Shown one piece after another: positions 25,172-33,928 of a stretch of DNA of 64,000 bases (position 1 is its first letter; each line of letters begins with the position of its first letter). The stretch is from positions 62,001 through 126,000 of the forward strand of contig NZ_JAWLPU010000002.1 of the NCBI RefSeq assembly GCF_036997485.1, in the 5' to 3' direction. Both the position numbers and the translations under genes were made by a program. The stretch is from Brachyspira pilosicoli. GTDB lineage: Bacteria; Spirochaetota; Brachyspiria; Brachyspirales; Brachyspiraceae. A model generated the notes under the pieces. It did no database searches. It worked only from the letters and a program-made list of their open reading frames with translations, and had not been told where the DNA came from.

Positions 25172-26296
25172 ATTATTTCTATTAGGTTTTCTTAATTTTG
25201 GCTCTTCATTATTTGGTATAACTTTTTTAAGTTCATTAAATAATCTTTTTTCTTCGGAAGATAATTTATTATTAACATCAATATTCACTATAACAAATAA
25301 ATCTCCTCGAGATGATCTATTAATATGATAAGCACCATTTCCTTTTAATTTAAAAATTTGTCCGCTATTAGTACCAGCAGGAATTTTTATTTTTACTTTC
25401 TTTTTGTCTAATGTTTCTATAAATATCTCATCACCGAGAGTAGCTTGCACTATATTAATACCTACTTCAGTAATTAAATCAATACCCTCTCTAATAAAAT
25501 ACTGATGTGGTGCTACATGTATATAAAGATATAAATCTCCATTTACGCCTCCAGCAATAGCTTCACCCTCTCCAGATATTCTTAACTGAGTATTATCATC
25601 AATTCCCTTAGGTATATTAACAGATATAGTTTTAGGTTTTTTAATAGTACCGCTTCCATGACATTTTTTACAAGGTGTAGTAACAATAGAGCCAGTACCA
25701 TTACATCTGCTGCAAGTTCTTCTCACACTAAAAAATCCTTGAGCCATTCTCACTTCACCTGTACCATTACAAGAAGGACAAGTTTGAGTTTTTGTACCCG
25801 GTTCAGCTCCGCTTCCATGACAAGCATCACAAATATCTTTTTTATCTAATTTAATCTCCATCTTTCTGCCAAATACAGCATCTTCAAGAGAAAGTGTAAT
25901 ATCATGTCTTAAATCATTTCCTCTTCTCTGCCCTCTTGAACTCCTAGAAGAAAATCCGCCTCCAAAAAAAGAACTAAATATATCATCTAAATCTCCAAAA
26001 CCGCCAGAGCCTCCGAACATTTGTGAAAAGTCAAATCCGCCTCTTCCATAAGCATCAGCAAAATCACTATGAACGCCCTGAAAACCAAACTGGTCATACT
26101 GGGCACGTTTCTTTTCATCAGATAATATTTCATAAGCTTCGGTAGCTTCTTTAAATTTCTCTTCTGCTTCTTTATTTCCTGGATTTCTATCAGGGTGATA
26201 TTGCATAGCTAATTTTCTATATGCCTTTTTAATTTCATCAGCACTTGCTGTTTTATTTACTCCTAATACTTCGTAATAATCTCTTTTGTTTGCCAT
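25166..26296 (-). CDS. dnaJ: Chaperone DnaJ
   Basis: Co-chaperone that stimulates the DnaK ATPase and binds unfolded proteins. The J domain spans residues 1-70 with HPD in '[11 protein letters not shown]'. A Gly/Phe-rich region follows ('[17 protein letters not shown]'), then four zinc motifs 'CDACHGSG', 'CPSCNGTG', 'CSRCNGTG' and 'CKKCHGSG', and the C-terminal substrate domains. Length of 376 residues is standard for a class I DnaJ. dnaK and grpE are not in this window. A second J-domain gene lies 65 bases upstream on the same strand. Confidence 0.96.
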   Translation of the reverse strand: MANKRDYYEVLGVNKTASADEIKKAYRKLAMQYHPDRNPGNKEAEEKFKEATEAYEILSDEKKRAQYDQFGFQGVHSDFADAYGRGGFDFSQMFGGSGGFGDLDDIFSSFFGGGFSSRSSRGQRRGNDLRHDITLSLEDAVFGRKMEIKLDKKDICDACHGSGAEPGTKTQTCPSCNGTGEVRMAQGFFSVRRTCSRCNGTGSIVTTPCKKCHGSGTIKKPKTISVNIPKGIDDNTQLRISGEGEAIAGGVNGDLYLYIHVAPHQYFIREGIDLITEVGINIVQATLGDEIFIETLDKKKVKIKIPAGTNSGQIFKLKGNGAYHINRSSRGDLFVIVNIDVNNKLSSEEKRLFNELKKVIPNNEEPKLRKPNRNNL

Positions 26297-26361
26297 TTTT
26301 AATACGTCCTCATTAATAAAAAATACATAAAAAATAAAAGCTTATATATAAAATCAAAAAA

Positions 26362-26643
26362 TTATTTTCTTCTCTTGCTTCCAACTATTATACTAATGCC
26401 TAATCCTAAAGCGGCTATTCCTGTAATAACATATTTATTATTAGCTAAATACTTAATATTATATTCCATTCTCTTTTTTTTGTCAGATAAAACATTATAA
26501 GCCTCAGTAATCTCTTTAAACTTATCAGCAGATATATCAGCATTTCTGTCGGGGTGATATAACTTTGCTAACTCCCTATAAGACTTTTTTATTTTTTCTT
26601 CACTTGCAAATATATTAACATTAAGTATTTTATAATAATCCAT
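26362..26643 (-). CDS. Mini J-domain protein with C-terminal membrane anchor
   Basis: A 93-residue class III J protein. Residues 2-63 form a J domain with HPD in '[12 protein letters not shown]' and the typical '[15 protein letters not shown]' helix IV. The remainder is a short linker and one hydrophobic segment, '[18 protein letters not shown]', ended by SKRRK. This is a tail-anchor layout, with the J domain in the cytoplasm, which would bring DnaK to the inner membrane. It precedes dnaJ on the same strand. The partner is unknown. Confidence 0.85.
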   Translation of the reverse strand: MDYYKILNVNIFASEEKIKKSYRELAKLYHPDRNADISADKFKEITEAYNVLSDKKKRMEYNIKYLANNKYVITGIAALGLGISIIVGSKRRK

Positions 26644-26701
26644 AAAAATATCCTTAAATTATATATATAAAAATAATTTTCATCAATACAAAAAATTGCA
26701 A

Positions 26702-27394
26702 CTAATTATCAAAAAACATTAAACTTTCAACTATAAGCAATAATCCGCTTGCTATCCATATACTTTTAGTACCTAAAACATTGGTAAAAAAACTTCCAAA
26801 AAATGCTCCACACATAAAACATATTAAAATGCTTAAATATATAAGACCATTTTTTAATCCTGTTTTATCTTTATTAAATAAGAACTTAAAAAAATTTTCT
26901 GAAGCAGATCTTAAATTACCTGTACACATATTCGTAACATAAGCGAGCCCTTCTACTCTGTTAAAAGTTATCATTAAAATAGCAGACATAAAAGCTATAA
27001 AACTAATAACTAAAGTATCAAATAAATTTTTAGGTAAAATACCAACTATAAAAAGTATAACAGCATTTATAAGTATTACTAAATATTCTAATTCCATCAA
27101 TTTTTTTCTATTGAGGATTTTTTTTACATATAAAGCAAACCAAATCCCAATTACAAATACAAAAATAGATATTAAATAATGCATAGCTCCAAAAAAATTT
27201 TTTTTAGCTATATTCATAGCAAAAAATATTATATTTCCTGTTTGGGCATAAGCGAATACTCCGTCTCTTGTAATATAAGTATATGAATCAACAAAACCAC
27301 CTATAATACTAAATATAGATGCTACATAAATAGTTTGTGTTGTATGTATTGATTCATTCTTCCTTTTAATGAAAGAGATGATATTGCTTTTCAT
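26702..27394 (-). CDS. DUF1275 (YoaK) family membrane protein
   Basis: 230 residues with about six transmembrane segments. The family pattern is 'VASIFSIIGGFVDSYTYITR' near the N-terminus, then 'FAYAQTGNIIFFAMNIAKK', and 'YVTNMCTGNLRSASENFFKF' near residue 155. The function of DUF1275 proteins is not established. It is divergent from cheW with a 270-base gap, and is followed 58 bases later by the mini J-domain gene on the same strand. Confidence 0.88.
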   Translation of the reverse strand: MKSNIISFIKRKNESIHTTQTIYVASIFSIIGGFVDSYTYITRDGVFAYAQTGNIIFFAMNIAKKNFFGAMHYLISIFVFVIGIWFALYVKKILNRKKLMELEYLVILINAVILFIVGILPKNLFDTLVISFIAFMSAILMITFNRVEGLAYVTNMCTGNLRSASENFFKFLFNKDKTGLKNGLIYLSILICFMCGAFFGSFFTNVLGTKSIWIASGLLLIVESLMFFDN

Positions 27395-27555
27395 ATAAAA
27401 AATATTCCCACAAAATTTAATTGCAAATATTATAACATAAAATATTATTTTTAGAAATATATTGAAATTATATCACTCAATTAAAAAACATTATAATTTA
27501 TTTAATAGTTTTTATCTTAAGTTATTTTTTTATTTGTAGTATTACCATTGTATCT

Positions 27556-27578
27556 ATAGTAATTTCTGAAACTACTAT
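27556..27578. promoter_or_regulatory. 23-bp palindrome between DUF1275 and cheW
   Basis: ATAGTAATTTC and GAAACTACTAT flank a single T. The arms pair at 10 of 11 positions (one A-C mismatch). It lies 32 bases upstream of the cheW -35 box in a divergent intergenic region, the usual place for a transcription-factor site. No protein can be assigned. The rest of the 270-base gap (27395-27664) holds no other gene that I can see. Confidence 0.45.
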
Positions 27579-27609
27579 GTATGGGGCTTTAAACACATAA
27601 TAAATGTAC

Positions 27610-27637
27610 TTGACTTATAATATTTATATATTATAAT
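27610..27637 (+). promoter_or_regulatory. cheW promoter
   Basis: TTGACT (27610-27615), a 16-base spacer and TATAAT (27632-27637), followed by AAGGAG at 27654-27659 and the cheW ATG. This is a strong sigma-70 arrangement; no flagellar-type sigma-28 sequence is seen. Confidence 0.75.
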
Positions 27638-27664
27638 TTTGTAGTACATTTTTAAGGAGTTAAT

Positions 27665-28144
27665 ATGAGCAGCACTACATCAAATCAAATACTTGTATTT
27701 AAAATAAATAATGAATTATATGGTATGGATATTCTTAAAGTTCAAGAGATTTTGAGTTTTATGGCTCCTACTCCAATACCTAACTCTCCTGAATATTTTA
27801 AAGGAATTATAAATTTAAGAGGTACTATCATATTAGTAATAGATTTAAGATCCAGATTTCATTTTGATAAACCAATGGATCCAGAAAATTGTGTAATAGT
27901 TGTAGTTGCTATAGGGAATAAAAAATATGGTCTTGTAGTTGATTCCGTTTCTGATGTACTTACTATCAATAATGAAAATATACAATCTGAAATAGATATA
28001 CATTCTGGAATAGACAGCAGATACATTAATGGTTTGGTAAAAGCTAATGAACAAATGATTATATTAGTAGATATAGATAAAGTATTTTTAGAAAATGAAC
28101 TTGATAGTTTGACAAATAAAGTAAATAATTCAATAGTGCAGTAA
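27665..28144 (+). CDS. cheW: Chemotaxis coupling protein CheW
   Basis: Links methyl-accepting chemoreceptors to the histidine kinase CheA. The 159 residues form one CheW domain: 'QILVFKINNELYGMDILKVQ', 'PTPIPNSPEYFKGIINLRGT', 'ILVIDLRSRF' and 'NKKYGLVVDSVSDVLTI' match the family closely. It has its own promoter and an excellent ribosome site. The downstream gene rbfA begins six bases after the stop, so a chemotaxis gene heads a ribosome-maturation and RNA-turnover unit. Other che genes are not in the window. Confidence 0.95.
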   Translation: MSSTTSNQILVFKINNELYGMDILKVQEILSFMAPTPIPNSPEYFKGIINLRGTIILVIDLRSRFHFDKPMDPENCVIVVVAIGNKKYGLVVDSVSDVLTINNENIQSEIDIHSGIDSRYINGLVKANEQMIILVDIDKVFLENELDSLTNKVNNSIVQ

Positions 28145-28149
28145 AATAT

Positions 28150-28518
28150 ATGTCATCACATAGAATACTTAGAGTTAATGAAAATATAAAACAAATATTA
28201 TCAACTATTCTTTTAAGAGAGATAGAAGACCCTCGTATAAAAAACAACCTGGTTACTATAACTCGTATTGATACAGCTAAAGATTTAAAAGAGGCTAAAG
28301 TATATTTTGTATGCTTAGACCCTAACAAACAAAACGAAGTATTAAACGGGCTTAATAGTGCTAAGGGAGTTATATTCTCTTATTTAAGAAAACAGCTTAC
28401 TATAAGATATGTTCCTAATCTTACTTTCTATTATGATAAAACATTAATGGAAACCAATAAAGTATTAAGCGACATAAGAAACTTAGACATAAAAGAAGAT
28501 AGTCAAGAAGAAGAATAA
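28150..28518 (+). CDS. rbfA: Ribosome-binding factor A
   Basis: Assists late 30S maturation, acting on the 16S rRNA 5' region. 122 residues with the KH-like RbfA fold: 'HRILRVNENIKQILSTILLR', 'EIEDPRI', 'DLKEAKVYFVCLDPN', 'LRKQLTIRYVPNLTFYYDKT'. It lies directly after cheW and 17 bases before nrnA; rbfA-nrnA neighbours are common in bacteria, often with truB, which here is elsewhere (46.5 kb). The acidic tail 'KEDSQEEE' is unremarkable. Confidence 0.93.
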   Translation: MSSHRILRVNENIKQILSTILLREIEDPRIKNNLVTITRIDTAKDLKEAKVYFVCLDPNKQNEVLNGLNSAKGVIFSYLRKQLTIRYVPNLTFYYDKTLMETNKVLSDIRNLDIKEDSQEEE

Positions 28519-28535
28519 AAAATATCGGAGTAAAA

Positions 28536-29552
28536 ATGCCTATCAAATCCAATACAGATAGAAAAAAAATAACAGCTACAAAAAGAGATATATTAAAAAG
28601 AATATCAAATGCTAAAAACATAACAATCACAGGTCATAGAAATCCTGATGGGGACTGTATATGTTCAGGACTTGCTTTATCACTGCTTATAAAAAAAGTA
28701 TTTAAAAAGAAATCTTATGTTGTTAATACAGATAAGATGCCAAAAGAATTAAAAAATGTATTAAATATAGATAAAGTTATTTTTGAAGTTAATGAAAACA
28801 ATTTACCTAAAAAGGATGTGCTTATAATACTTGATTCTGGAGATATAGAAAGAATTGGCTGGATTGCTGATATTACTAGCGAGTATAATGAAGTAATATT
28901 TATAGACCATCATAAAGTAAGAAATATTAATGGCGTTACTATGTTTTATGATGATACTAAAGCTGCTGCTACCTGCGAGATAATATTTGATATATTTTCA
29001 TCATATCTTAAAAACATGGATTCTACTATAGCTACCCTACTCTACTGCGGACTTTCAACAGATACAGGCGGATTTGTTTTCAGCAACACTACAGAGAGAA
29101 CATTGCTTTTCGCTTCAAAAATAATGTCTAAAAAAGTTAATATAGAAGATTTAGGCAATGTTGTGAGGAAGAGATATTCTAAAACTGATGTAGAAGCATT
29201 AGTTTACATGTATAATGAAATGGTGATAGATGAAGATAAAAAGATTGGTTATTTATGCTTAAAAGAAGAGATTAACGGGCATAATTTAAAAGATATTAGT
29301 GTAAGTGCATCTGACACTCTCATACAAATGCAAGATGTATTAATAGGTTTTATAGTACATGAAAGCGATTATAATTTTAGAGTTAGTATAAGAAGCAGAT
29401 GTAAAAAAGATATAAGGGAAATAGCAGAATCATTTGGAGGCGGAGGTCACCCTAAAGCTTCAGGATTTACAGTATCAAAAGAAAAATATAAAACTAAAGA
29501 AGAATTGGTAAAAGACATAAAAGAAAAGATAATTTTATTACTAGAATCTTAA
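28536..29552 (+). CDS. nrnA: DHH-family phosphoesterase, NrnA-like oligoribonuclease/pAp phosphatase
   Basis: Likely degrades short RNA oligonucleotides and/or adenosine 3',5'-bisphosphate. DHH motifs: 'GHRNPDGDCICSGLA' (near residue 34), 'ILDSGDIERIG', 'FIDHHK' (the DHH motif), and the DHHA1 glycine motif 'GGGGHPKASGF' near residue 300. Length 338 fits NrnA. GGAG precedes the ATG. Position after rbfA and before rnhA fits a role in RNA turnover. The exact substrate choice in this lineage is inferred from the family. Confidence 0.88.
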   Translation: MPIKSNTDRKKITATKRDILKRISNAKNITITGHRNPDGDCICSGLALSLLIKKVFKKKSYVVNTDKMPKELKNVLNIDKVIFEVNENNLPKKDVLIILDSGDIERIGWIADITSEYNEVIFIDHHKVRNINGVTMFYDDTKAAATCEIIFDIFSSYLKNMDSTIATLLYCGLSTDTGGFVFSNTTERTLLFASKIMSKKVNIEDLGNVVRKRYSKTDVEALVYMYNEMVIDEDKKIGYLCLKEEINGHNLKDISVSASDTLIQMQDVLIGFIVHESDYNFRVSIRSRCKKDIREIAESFGGGGHPKASGFTVSKEKYKTKEELVKDIKEKIILLLES

Positions 29553-29559
29553 ATCAAAT

Positions 29560-30051
29560 ATGCAAAAAGAAAATATCATAATCTACACAGACGGCGGATG
29601 CAGAGGAAACCCTGGTATAGGAGCTTGGGGAGCCATATTATTGAGTGAGAAACATAATTTAAGACTCGAAATAGGCGAAAGCGAAGAGCATACGACAAAT
29701 AATAAAATGGAGATGCAAGCGGCAATTAAGGCTCTTGAAAGACTTAAACATTCTCATAATATAAAATTATATAGTGATAGTGCTTATTTAATTAATGGCA
29801 TGAATAGCTGGATTTATTCTTGGCAAAAAAATAATTGGATTAAAAGCGATAAAAAGCCTGTTGAAAATAAAGATTATTGGCTAAAATTAATAGAACTATC
29901 AAAAAAACATAGTATTGAGTTTATAAAAGTAAAAGGACATTCATCAAACAAAGAAAATAATCGTGCTGATGAGATAGTAAATATATTAATGGATGAACAT
30001 ATAAAAAACGGCAGTACAGCTGAGTTTTACAGCAAAACTGATATAAACTAA
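29560..30051 (+). CDS. rnhA: Ribonuclease HI
   Basis: Cuts RNA in RNA-DNA hybrids. Catalytic acids are in 'IIYTDGGCRGNPGIGAW' (first Asp), 'NNKMEMQAAIKAL' (Glu), 'LYSDSAYLINGM' (second Asp) and 'ENNRADEIVN' (last Asp). The basic handle 'WQKNNWIKSDKKPVENKDYW' is present. 163 residues, slightly longer than E. coli RnhA due to a C-terminal tail. It follows nrnA by seven bases and is the last gene of the unit before a 238-base gap. Confidence 0.95.
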   Translation: MQKENIIIYTDGGCRGNPGIGAWGAILLSEKHNLRLEIGESEEHTTNNKMEMQAAIKALERLKHSHNIKLYSDSAYLINGMNSWIYSWQKNNWIKSDKKPVENKDYWLKLIELSKKHSIEFIKVKGHSSNKENNRADEIVNILMDEHIKNGSTAEFYSKTDIN

Positions 30052-30215
30052 AGATTTTAAGTTTGTCAAAATATTCCTAATATATAAAATATTTACATTT
30101 TGCATTTTTTTTAATTTTGACGAAGTCCACAGAGTGAAGGCGTAAAAAAGTGGAATAAAATAAAAACTTATAAAATATAGCTATTTATGTATAACCAAAA
30201 ATGCTAAAAAATAAC
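30052..30215. other. Intergenic stretch with a possible degenerate repeat copy
   Basis: No gene is seen between rnhA and the next promoter. Around 30105-30170 the motif 'gacgaagtcc...gaaggcgtaaaaaagtgg' followed by an AT-rich 'ataaaacttataaaatatagc'-type tail looks like a worn relative of the dispersed hairpin family, but the stem is too weak to be sure. Confidence 0.3.
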
Positions 30216-30243
30216 TTGAAAAAAGGTTTATTAGTGATAAAAT
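30216..30243 (+). promoter_or_regulatory. Promoter of the cNMP-binding gene pair
   Basis: TTGAAA (30216-30221), a 16-base spacer and TAAAAT (30238-30243), about 46 bases before the ATG at 30290. AAGGA lies seven or eight bases before that ATG. Confidence 0.55.
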
Positions 30244-30289
30244 TAACTTTAGTAATAAGAAATATCCAAAATATTTTAAGGAAACAATA

Positions 30290-31294
30290 ATGCAAACAAG
30301 AGTATATAAAGCAGGATCTATAGTATATTTTGCTGGAGATAATTCTGATAGAGTTTATATTCTAAAGCAGGGTCAAGCCCAGAGCATATTTTTGTCGGAA
30401 GAGACAGGGCATGAAACTAGAGAATTAATTAATATAGGTGAGTTTTTTGGAGTAAAGAGTATATTAGGTACTTACCCTCAAGAAGATACTGTTCAATGTT
30501 TAACAGATTGTGTTATCATTATTTTAACATATAGTGAGTTTGAAAGTTTAGTTTCAAAAAATAAGCCAATAATTATAAAAATGCTTAAAGTATTTTCAAA
30601 TCAATTAAGAAGAATAAATAAAAAAGTAGGCATATTAGTAGAAAATACAATAGATGAAGAAGGTCCTTCACCATTGGAAGGATTATATAATATCGGTGAG
30701 TTTTATTTCAAAGCTAAAAAATATAAAAACGCACTATATGCCTATAAAAGATACATACAATCTGCCGATGAAGATTCTGTATTTTATCACACTGTAGAAC
30801 AGAGAATAAAGGAATGTAAAAATCTATTAAATATCACAGATGATAGTAATATAGCTCCATTAGAAGACAACACAACAGAAGAACAAAAAATAATAAAACC
30901 GAATACCTCTATAGAAAATCACTCTATTAACAATAAAGATTATGACAGAGCCTTAGAGTTTTATGAGAGAGGAGATTATGTGAATGCTATAAAATCGTTC
31001 AATGCTCTTATAAAAAATGAAGATAAAGATGTGGCAGAAAACTCAATATTTTATATGGGAAAGGCATATTATTATATTAATAAATATGATAATGCTAATA
31101 AGGTTTTATTATCAGCAATAAAAACTTATCCTAAGTCAAAAAATGTAAAAGAGGCTATATTATATTTGGGAAAAAGTTTTGCAAGTATTGGAGATAAAGA
31201 TAAGGCAAAGGCATATTATCAAAAAGTTATGTCTATACCTCCTATGGATAGCTTATCACAAGAGGCTAATGACAGCATACAAAAACTTAATTAA
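30290..31294 (+). CDS. Cyclic-nucleotide-binding domain fused to TPR domain
   Basis: 334 residues. Residues 1-120 form a cNMP-binding (CRP-type) beta-barrel domain: 'AGSIVYFAGDNSDRVYILKQ', 'IGEFFGVKSILGTYPQEDTV', ending 'FESLVSKNKPIIIKMLKVFS'. Residues 135-175 and 220-334 hold TPR units like those of YbgF/BamD-type proteins, e.g. 'ALEFYERGDYVNAIKSFNAL' and 'EAILYLGKSFASIGDKDKAK'. There is no helix-turn-helix and no signal peptide, so it is probably a cytoplasmic ligand-responsive scaffold. The phosphate-binding Arg of cAMP-binding CRP is not evident. It is nine bases upstream of a second cNMP-domain protein that does have a DNA-binding part. Confidence 0.8.
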   Translation: MQTRVYKAGSIVYFAGDNSDRVYILKQGQAQSIFLSEETGHETRELINIGEFFGVKSILGTYPQEDTVQCLTDCVIIILTYSEFESLVSKNKPIIIKMLKVFSNQLRRINKKVGILVENTIDEEGPSPLEGLYNIGEFYFKAKKYKNALYAYKRYIQSADEDSVFYHTVEQRIKECKNLLNITDDSNIAPLEDNTTEEQKIIKPNTSIENHSINNKDYDRALEFYERGDYVNAIKSFNALIKNEDKDVAENSIFYMGKAYYYINKYDNANKVLLSAIKTYPKSKNVKEAILYLGKSFASIGDKDKAKAYYQKVMSIPPMDSLSQEANDSIQKLN

Positions 31295-31303
31295 GGATAA
31301 AAG

Positions 31304-31933
31304 ATGGATAATATATATTCACATACAAAAAAATATGAAGCTGATGATATAATATTTTTGGAATTTGAAACAGGTAATAAATTTTATATGGTTCAAAGCG
31401 GTTCTGTAAAAATAACCAAAGTAATAAAAGATGTAGAAAAATTATTAGATATAGTTTACCCTGGAGATTTCTTTGGAGAGATGGCTATACTTGAAGGTAC
31501 AACAAGAAGTGCTTCTGCTATAGCAAATGAACCTACTACATTGCTTGAATTAACAAAAGAAAACTTCCAAACAATATTAGGAAACAACACAGCTATGGCA
31601 TTAAAATTATCTAAAATGCTTGCAAAAAGAATATTTGATGCCAAAAGAAGATTATTAATACTTCAATTACCAGAAACTGATTTGAGAGTTTATGATTGCT
31701 TATTATTATTGGCTGAACTTCAAAATATACCAAGAGACCATTATTATGACCCTCAAGAATTAAATGCTACTATAGCTGATATAGCTAATTGGTGCGGTAT
31801 AAATATTAATGATGTACAGAAAGTATTAAATAATTTAATTAAATCTGGTAAAATTGATGTATATACCAATACAATAAAGGTAAGAAACTTAAAAGAAATA
31901 CAAAGACAAATAGATTTAAAAAGAAAAAAATAA
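31304..31933 (+). CDS. CRP/FNR-family regulator
   Basis: 209 residues. The sensor barrel spans about 1-115 ('FYMVQSGSVKITKVIKDVEK', 'LDIVYPGDFFGEMAILEGTT' then 'RSASAIANEPTTLLELT'); the PGDFFGEMA...TRSA segment matches the phosphate-binding cassette of cAMP-type domains, with Arg after T. A dimer helix follows and a winged helix near 155-205 ('TIADIANWCGININDVQKVL', 'NLIKSGKIDVYTNTIKVRNL'). It is likely a DNA-binding regulator, but the recognition helix is atypical for CRP. It follows the cNMP-TPR gene by nine bases and both are presumably cotranscribed. Confidence 0.83.
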   Translation: MDNIYSHTKKYEADDIIFLEFETGNKFYMVQSGSVKITKVIKDVEKLLDIVYPGDFFGEMAILEGTTRSASAIANEPTTLLELTKENFQTILGNNTAMALKLSKMLAKRIFDAKRRLLILQLPETDLRVYDCLLLLAELQNIPRDHYYDPQELNATIADIANWCGININDVQKVLNNLIKSGKIDVYTNTIKVRNLKEIQRQIDLKRKK

Positions 31934-32034
31934 TTTTTCTTTTATACTATTCGATAAATTGCTAAAAGATTTTTAGTATATAATAATTCTATATTATTAC
32001 TCTTGTATTATATTTAAATAAAGGAAATACAGTT

Positions 32035-32985
32035 ATGCTTGAATTTGAACCTATAAGCTTAGATAAACAAAAATTATATAATAAATATTTTTCTATTACT
32101 CCAGAACAGTCTGCAGACTATACTTTTATGAACCTATTTGGTCTTAAAGATATATATATGCTTGAATGGGCTTTTACAGAAAAATTAGTATGGATTAGAC
32201 AGCGCTCGCCGTACACAATATATTGGGCGCCTGTCGGAGATTGGTTTAATACTAATTTTTGTAATGAGATGAGTCCTTGTGAAATATCGAAAGAATCTAT
32301 AATTAGAATACCTAAAGAATTAGCTTTATTTTGGGAAAAATACACTAAAATAAGTGTTAAAGAAGTGAGAGATGAATGGGAATATTTATATGATGTTGAT
32401 GAATTAATTAATTTAAGCGGCAAAAAATTTCATAACAAAAAAAACTTATATAATCAATTTATAAAAAATGATTTTGAATATAAAAATATAGATATAGAAA
32501 ATGAAGAAATGATTAAAGATATATTTGAGTTTGAAAAAAAGTGGGAAATAAATGAAATAGAAAGCAATAATAATAACGAAGAGATAAAAACAGAATGTGA
32601 AGCTTTTGACAAAAATAAATTATTAACACATGAAGTTCGTGCTGAGGCAGATATTATGATGATAAATAGTCTTATAAATAATTGGAGAGAAATTGACGGC
32701 ATAACTGGCGGGGTTATATATATAAATAAAAAAATAGCAGCATACACTATAGCAGATTTTACTATGAGAGATACTATAGTAGTGCATTCTGAGAGAGGAG
32801 ACAGAGATTATAAAGGAAGCTATCAGGCTATAAATAGACTATTTTTAGAAAACAATAAAAGAGAAGGATATAAGTTTGTAAATAGAGAGCAGGATGTTGG
32901 TGATTTAGGACTTAGAAAAGCCAAATTGTCTTATAACCCTGTTAAGTTTGTAGAAAAATATTCTGGATTTTGTACTGGAAAATAA
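32035..32985 (+). CDS. DUF2156 / phosphatidylglycerol lysyltransferase C-terminal-like protein
   Basis: 316 residues with the GNAT-like double fold of the DUF2156 family. It opens 'FEPISLDKQKLYNKYFSITP' and 'SADYTFMNLFGLKDIYMLEW', then 'VIYINKKIAAYTIADF' and 'VHSERGDRDYKGSYQAINRL', ending 'NREQDVGDLGLRKAKLSYNP' and 'VKFVEKYSGF'. Soluble: there are no membrane helices, unlike MprF, whose catalytic part is related. Known relatives transfer aminoacyl or acyl groups; the substrate here is unknown. AAGGA precedes the ATG by eight or nine bases. A strong two-way terminator follows. Confidence 0.82.
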   Translation: MLEFEPISLDKQKLYNKYFSITPEQSADYTFMNLFGLKDIYMLEWAFTEKLVWIRQRSPYTIYWAPVGDWFNTNFCNEMSPCEISKESIIRIPKELALFWEKYTKISVKEVRDEWEYLYDVDELINLSGKKFHNKKNLYNQFIKNDFEYKNIDIENEEMIKDIFEFEKKWEINEIESNNNNEEIKTECEAFDKNKLLTHEVRAEADIMMINSLINNWREIDGITGGVIYINKKIAAYTIADFTMRDTIVVHSERGDRDYKGSYQAINRLFLENNKREGYKFVNREQDVGDLGLRKAKLSYNPVKFVEKYSGFCTGK

Positions 32986-33000
32986 GGAAAATAAATAAAC

Positions 33001-33032
33001 AAGCCCTATAGATTTTTTAACCTATAGGGCTT
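33001..33032. terminator. Bidirectional terminator
   Basis: AAGCCCTATAG (33001-33011) and its exact complement CTATAGGGCTT (33022-33032) flank a 10-base loop. It sits between two convergent genes (stops at 32985 and 33045). Both flanks are A/T-rich, but neither has a long T-run. Confidence 0.75.
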
Positions 33033-33044
33033 TATATATATAAA

Positions 33045-33905
33045 TCAAACACATACTTTGTCTAAATAAAGCTCTTTAGCTTTAGAGTACAACTCTGAAG
33101 CTTTGTCATAATTACCATTAATAAATTCAATGTTTCCTAAATGGAAATAATCGCTTGATTTTGGAGAATGTTTTATATTATCTAAATATTCTTTTTTGCT
33201 TTTTTCTATATTAGGGTAATTATCTTCTAATTTTCTGTTTCTTAAATTTTTTAAAGCTATAGTTTCAGGGCTATCAGCAGGATACATTTCTAAAGCCTGT
33301 AAATACATGTTTTCTGCCCTCTTATAATCTTTTAATTCATGCAAACAAACTCCATAATAATGATAATCATTATAATCAGCTAAGTTATTATCAACTAAAA
33401 CCTCATAAAATTTCATAGCCTCTTTATACTTCTTGTTAGCAAAAAAATAATTAGCCAAAAATACCAAAGCTATTCTATCTCTATTGTCTATTTTTAATAT
33501 ATATTTAGCTGTGTCTACTCCCTTATCCTCTTCTTTTAAAATATTACATAAAGATAAAAACTCATAATAAGGTACAAGATCATCTCCATTATATAAAGCA
33601 ACACCCTTTTTATAATGTTCAAAAGCCTCTTGCAATTTGCATTCTTTTTTGGAAATAGAGCCTAATATAAAATAAGCTTCAGCTGCCATCCAATATTCTA
33701 AGAAAGTATTTAAGAAAACCTTAGCATGCTCATAATCTCCATTATTAAATAAAGTAATAGCTATTTTTAAATAAGATTTCATATCTTCACCATTACTTAA
33801 TCTAATACTTCTTTTCAATGCCTCTACTGCTTCAGTATTAATTCCTTTCTTCAATAATTCTTCGGCAAGATTACTCAACTTTATAGCTTTAGTATTGATA
33901 GACAC
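33045..33905 (-). CDS. TPR protein
   Basis: 286 residues made of TPR units from start to end, without signal peptide: 'LAEELLKKGINTEAVEALKR', 'LKIAITLFNNGDYEHAKVFL', 'YFILGSISKKECKLQEAFEH', 'FANKKYKEAMKFYEVLVDN', 'YHYYGVCLHELKDYKRAENM', 'YFHLGNIEFINGNYDKASEL'. Likely a cytoplasmic interaction protein. It lies 23 bases downstream of the LamG/FnIII gene and may be cotranscribed with it. Its function cannot be told. Confidence 0.8.
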   Translation of the reverse strand: MSINTKAIKLSNLAEELLKKGINTEAVEALKRSIRLSNGEDMKSYLKIAITLFNNGDYEHAKVFLNTFLEYWMAAEAYFILGSISKKECKLQEAFEHYKKGVALYNGDDLVPYYEFLSLCNILKEEDKGVDTAKYILKIDNRDRIALVFLANYFFANKKYKEAMKFYEVLVDNNLADYNDYHYYGVCLHELKDYKRAENMYLQALEMYPADSPETIALKNLRNRKLEDNYPNIEKSKKEYLDNIKHSPKSSDYFHLGNIEFINGNYDKASELYSKAKELYLDKVCV

Positions 33906-33928
33906 AGTATTTCTCCTTAAATTATATA

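Noticed and set aside
30052-30215. Structured non-coding RNA after rnhA
   Set aside because: The only pairing is a weak A/T stem; the segment is better seen as a worn repeat copy or plain intergenic DNA.
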